A stretch of DNA of 16,144 nt. Source: Saprospiraceae bacterium (lineage in GTDB: Bacteria; Bacteroidota; Bacteroidia; Chitinophagales; Saprospiraceae). The notes below the pieces were generated by a model that made no database searches, was not told the origin of the DNA, and saw nothing but the letters and a program-made list of their open reading frames with translations. The DNA lies in contig JAEUUM010000222.1 of NCBI GenBank assembly GCA_016787375.1, positions 1-16,144 of the forward strand, read 5' to 3'. Both the position numbers and the translations under genes were made by a program. Numbering within the stretch: the stretch's first letter is position 1; every line of letters begins with the position of its first letter. Of this stretch, positions 14,766 to 16,144 are shown piece by piece.

Positions 14766-14770
14766 ATCAA

Positions 14771-16144
14771 ATGCGAATTGGTTTTTTGGTATTATCGCTC
14801 ATCATTTGTGAATTTCTGCATGCCCAGGACTTTTACAGTCTGAATGCAGTTAGGAATATTAATATTCAATTCAAAACCAGAAATTGGGATAAAAAATTAG
14901 ATTCTTTGATGAATGACGGCAGAGGCAAAAGACTGCCTGCAACGGTTATTCTTGATGGTAAAACATTTCAACAAGTTGGCGTAAGATATAAGGGAAACAG
15001 TTCTTACAACAATATTAGGAATCAACAAAAAAGTAAACTTCCTCTAAATCTTGAATCAGACGACGAAATAAAAAATCAACTTTTCGCTCAGGGAATCAGT
15101 TCGATTAAACTCTCTAATATGTTTAGAGATCCAAGTTATATCAGGGAGGTTCTAGCATACTGGTTGGCAAATCAATTGTTTATTTCTCCAAAAGCAAATT
15201 TTGCCAAAGTCACAATTAATAAAAATAATTTGGGACTTTACACAAATACTCAGTCAATAGATGACGAATTTTTGAAAGCAAATTTTGGATCTAAAAAAGG
15301 CATTTTTTTCAAATGTGATCCTAATTGGGATAGTCCTGAATTAAGTGATTGTCCAAAAGGTGATAAAGCTTCGTTAATGTGGCAAGGCACGGATTCCACC
15401 TGTTACATGGGCAATTATGAACTAAAATCAAAAAAAGGCTACAAAGAGTTGGTAAATTTTATCTCCGTTTTGAATAAGGAACCTGACAAAATAGATAAAA
15501 TTTTAGATGTAGATAAAACGCTTTGGATGCATGCTTTTAATCACACAATTGTCAATCTTGATAGCTATTCAGGCAGACTAAGTCATAATTATTATTTGTA
15601 TATGGATACCTCCAATACATTTGTACCCCTAGTTTGGGATATGAATTTAGCTTTTGGTGGTTTTAGAATGGATGATAAAAAAATTTTAACGGATAACGAA
15701 TTATTTAATTATCCTCTCAATGCCCACAGTAAGGATGCATCCAGACCTTTGATTTCAAAAATTTTAGAAAATCCGCTTTACGAAAAAATATACTTTTCAC
15801 ATTGTCGATATATTTATGATAATTATTTCGCTAATAACAAACTTGAGAAAACAGCAGACTACATTAGTAATTTGATTGATGCTGAAGTCAAAAAGGATGT
15901 TAGTAATTTGTATACCTATAATGACTTTAAGCAAAATTTAGAAAGGAAAGTTTTGATTGGAAATGTACCGATAATTGGCGTTAAGGAATTAATTAAAGAA
16001 CGCAAGTTATATTTAAAATCCTTTTTTAAAGATACTCCTGATATTTCAATAGATTCGGTTTTCCATACAAAAGATTCTGTCAGTATTAATATTTTTGTTA
16101 AAACCTCAGGCAACAGTAAAACATTTCTTTTTTATAAAAATCAG
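14771..16144 (+). CDS. Secreted CotH-like kinase family protein (second of tandem pair, 3'-truncated by window edge)
   Basis: An ATG 5 nt after the first CotH-like stop opens a frame that runs to the window edge without a stop, giving 458 residues. It begins with a signal peptide (cleavage near HAQ, 17-19). The order of motifs matches its neighbour: GVRYKGNSS (70-78), IKLSNMFRDPSYIRE (112-126), LGLYTNTQSID (154-164), LVWDMNLAFG (287-296) and the cysteines at 182, 194 and 211. The pair therefore looks like an old tandem duplication, well diverged. At the position of the first copy's Glu159 in VESID this copy has Gln161 (TQSID); this glutamate is commonly conserved in the family, so activity could differ. 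The visible end has entered the C-terminal beta domain (about 430 onward). Same operon as the first copy by spacing. Confidence 0.85.
   Translation, partial: MRIGFLVLSLIICEFLHAQDFYSLNAVRNINIQFKTRNWDKKLDSLMNDGRGKRLPATVILDGKTFQQVGVRYKGNSSYNNIRNQQKSKLPLNLESDDEIKNQLFAQGISSIKLSNMFRDPSYIREVLAYWLANQLFISPKANFAKVTINKNNLGLYTNTQSIDDEFLKANFGSKKGIFFKCDPNWDSPELSDCPKGDKASLMWQGTDSTCYMGNYELKSKKGYKELVNFISVLNKEPDKIDKILDVDKTLWMHAFNHTIVNLDSYSGRLSHNYYLYMDTSNTFVPLVWDMNLAFGGFRMDDKKILTDNELFNYPLNAHSKDASRPLISKILENPLYEKIYFSHCRYIYDNYFANNKLEKTADYISNLIDAEVKKDVSNLYTYNDFKQNLERKVLIGNVPIIGVKELIKERKLYLKSFFKDTPDISIDSVFHTKDSVSINIFVKTSGNSKTFLFYKNQ

Noticed and set aside
15916..16113. 65-codon minus-strand frame at the right end
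   Set aside because: Antisense to the second CotH-like gene, whose + strand frame is open from 14771 to the window edge and keeps family motifs.

Overview
The window looks like a chromosomal segment of a Bacteroidota bacterium, most likely near the Saprospiria. It is AT-rich, starts are preceded by A-rich stretches rather than Shine-Dalgarno sequences, several upstream regions carry TAnnTTTG-type -7 elements, and the dihydroorotase has the Bacteroidota-type DDQVHFREPG motif. I see no tRNA, rRNA, insertion sequence, phage gene or CRISPR array. Most of the window is ordinary housekeeping and envelope biology; the less routine parts are the M16/asparaginase-like operon and the tandem CotH-like kinases.

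Layout. 1-1307: C-terminal end of a large unidentified, probably envelope-associated, beta-rich protein (+). 1308-1691: an AT-rich gap with two successive + strand hairpin/T-run terminators, and possibly a small RNA between them. 1692-3340: purK-purE (-), translationally coupled, for AIR carboxylation in purine synthesis. 3420-4751: dihydroorotase (+), divergent from purK across a 79-nt region with a perfect 7-bp dyad. 4818-5861: ureohydrolase/agmatinase-family enzyme (-), convergent with dihydroorotase. 5986-8097: lipoprotein with a thioredoxin-like DUF255 domain and an alpha-toroid domain (-).

8193-8663: YkuK-like RNase H-fold protein (+). 8761-12971: a compact + strand group: active M16 zinc peptidase, catalytically dead M16 partner with a C-terminal lipoprotein-carrier-like domain, single-domain asparaginase-like protein, and a small two-helix membrane protein, with gaps of 13, 6 and 16 nt. 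13152-16144: two adjacent secreted CotH-like kinases separated by 5 nt; the second runs off the window.

How they work together. purK/purE and dihydroorotase sit head to head and supply purine and pyrimidine synthesis. The two M16 proteins are predicted to form one periplasmic heterodimer, with zinc site in one subunit and the Arg/Tyr substrate-binding pair in the other. The CotH pair probably acts outside the cytoplasm on protein substrates that cannot be identified from this window.
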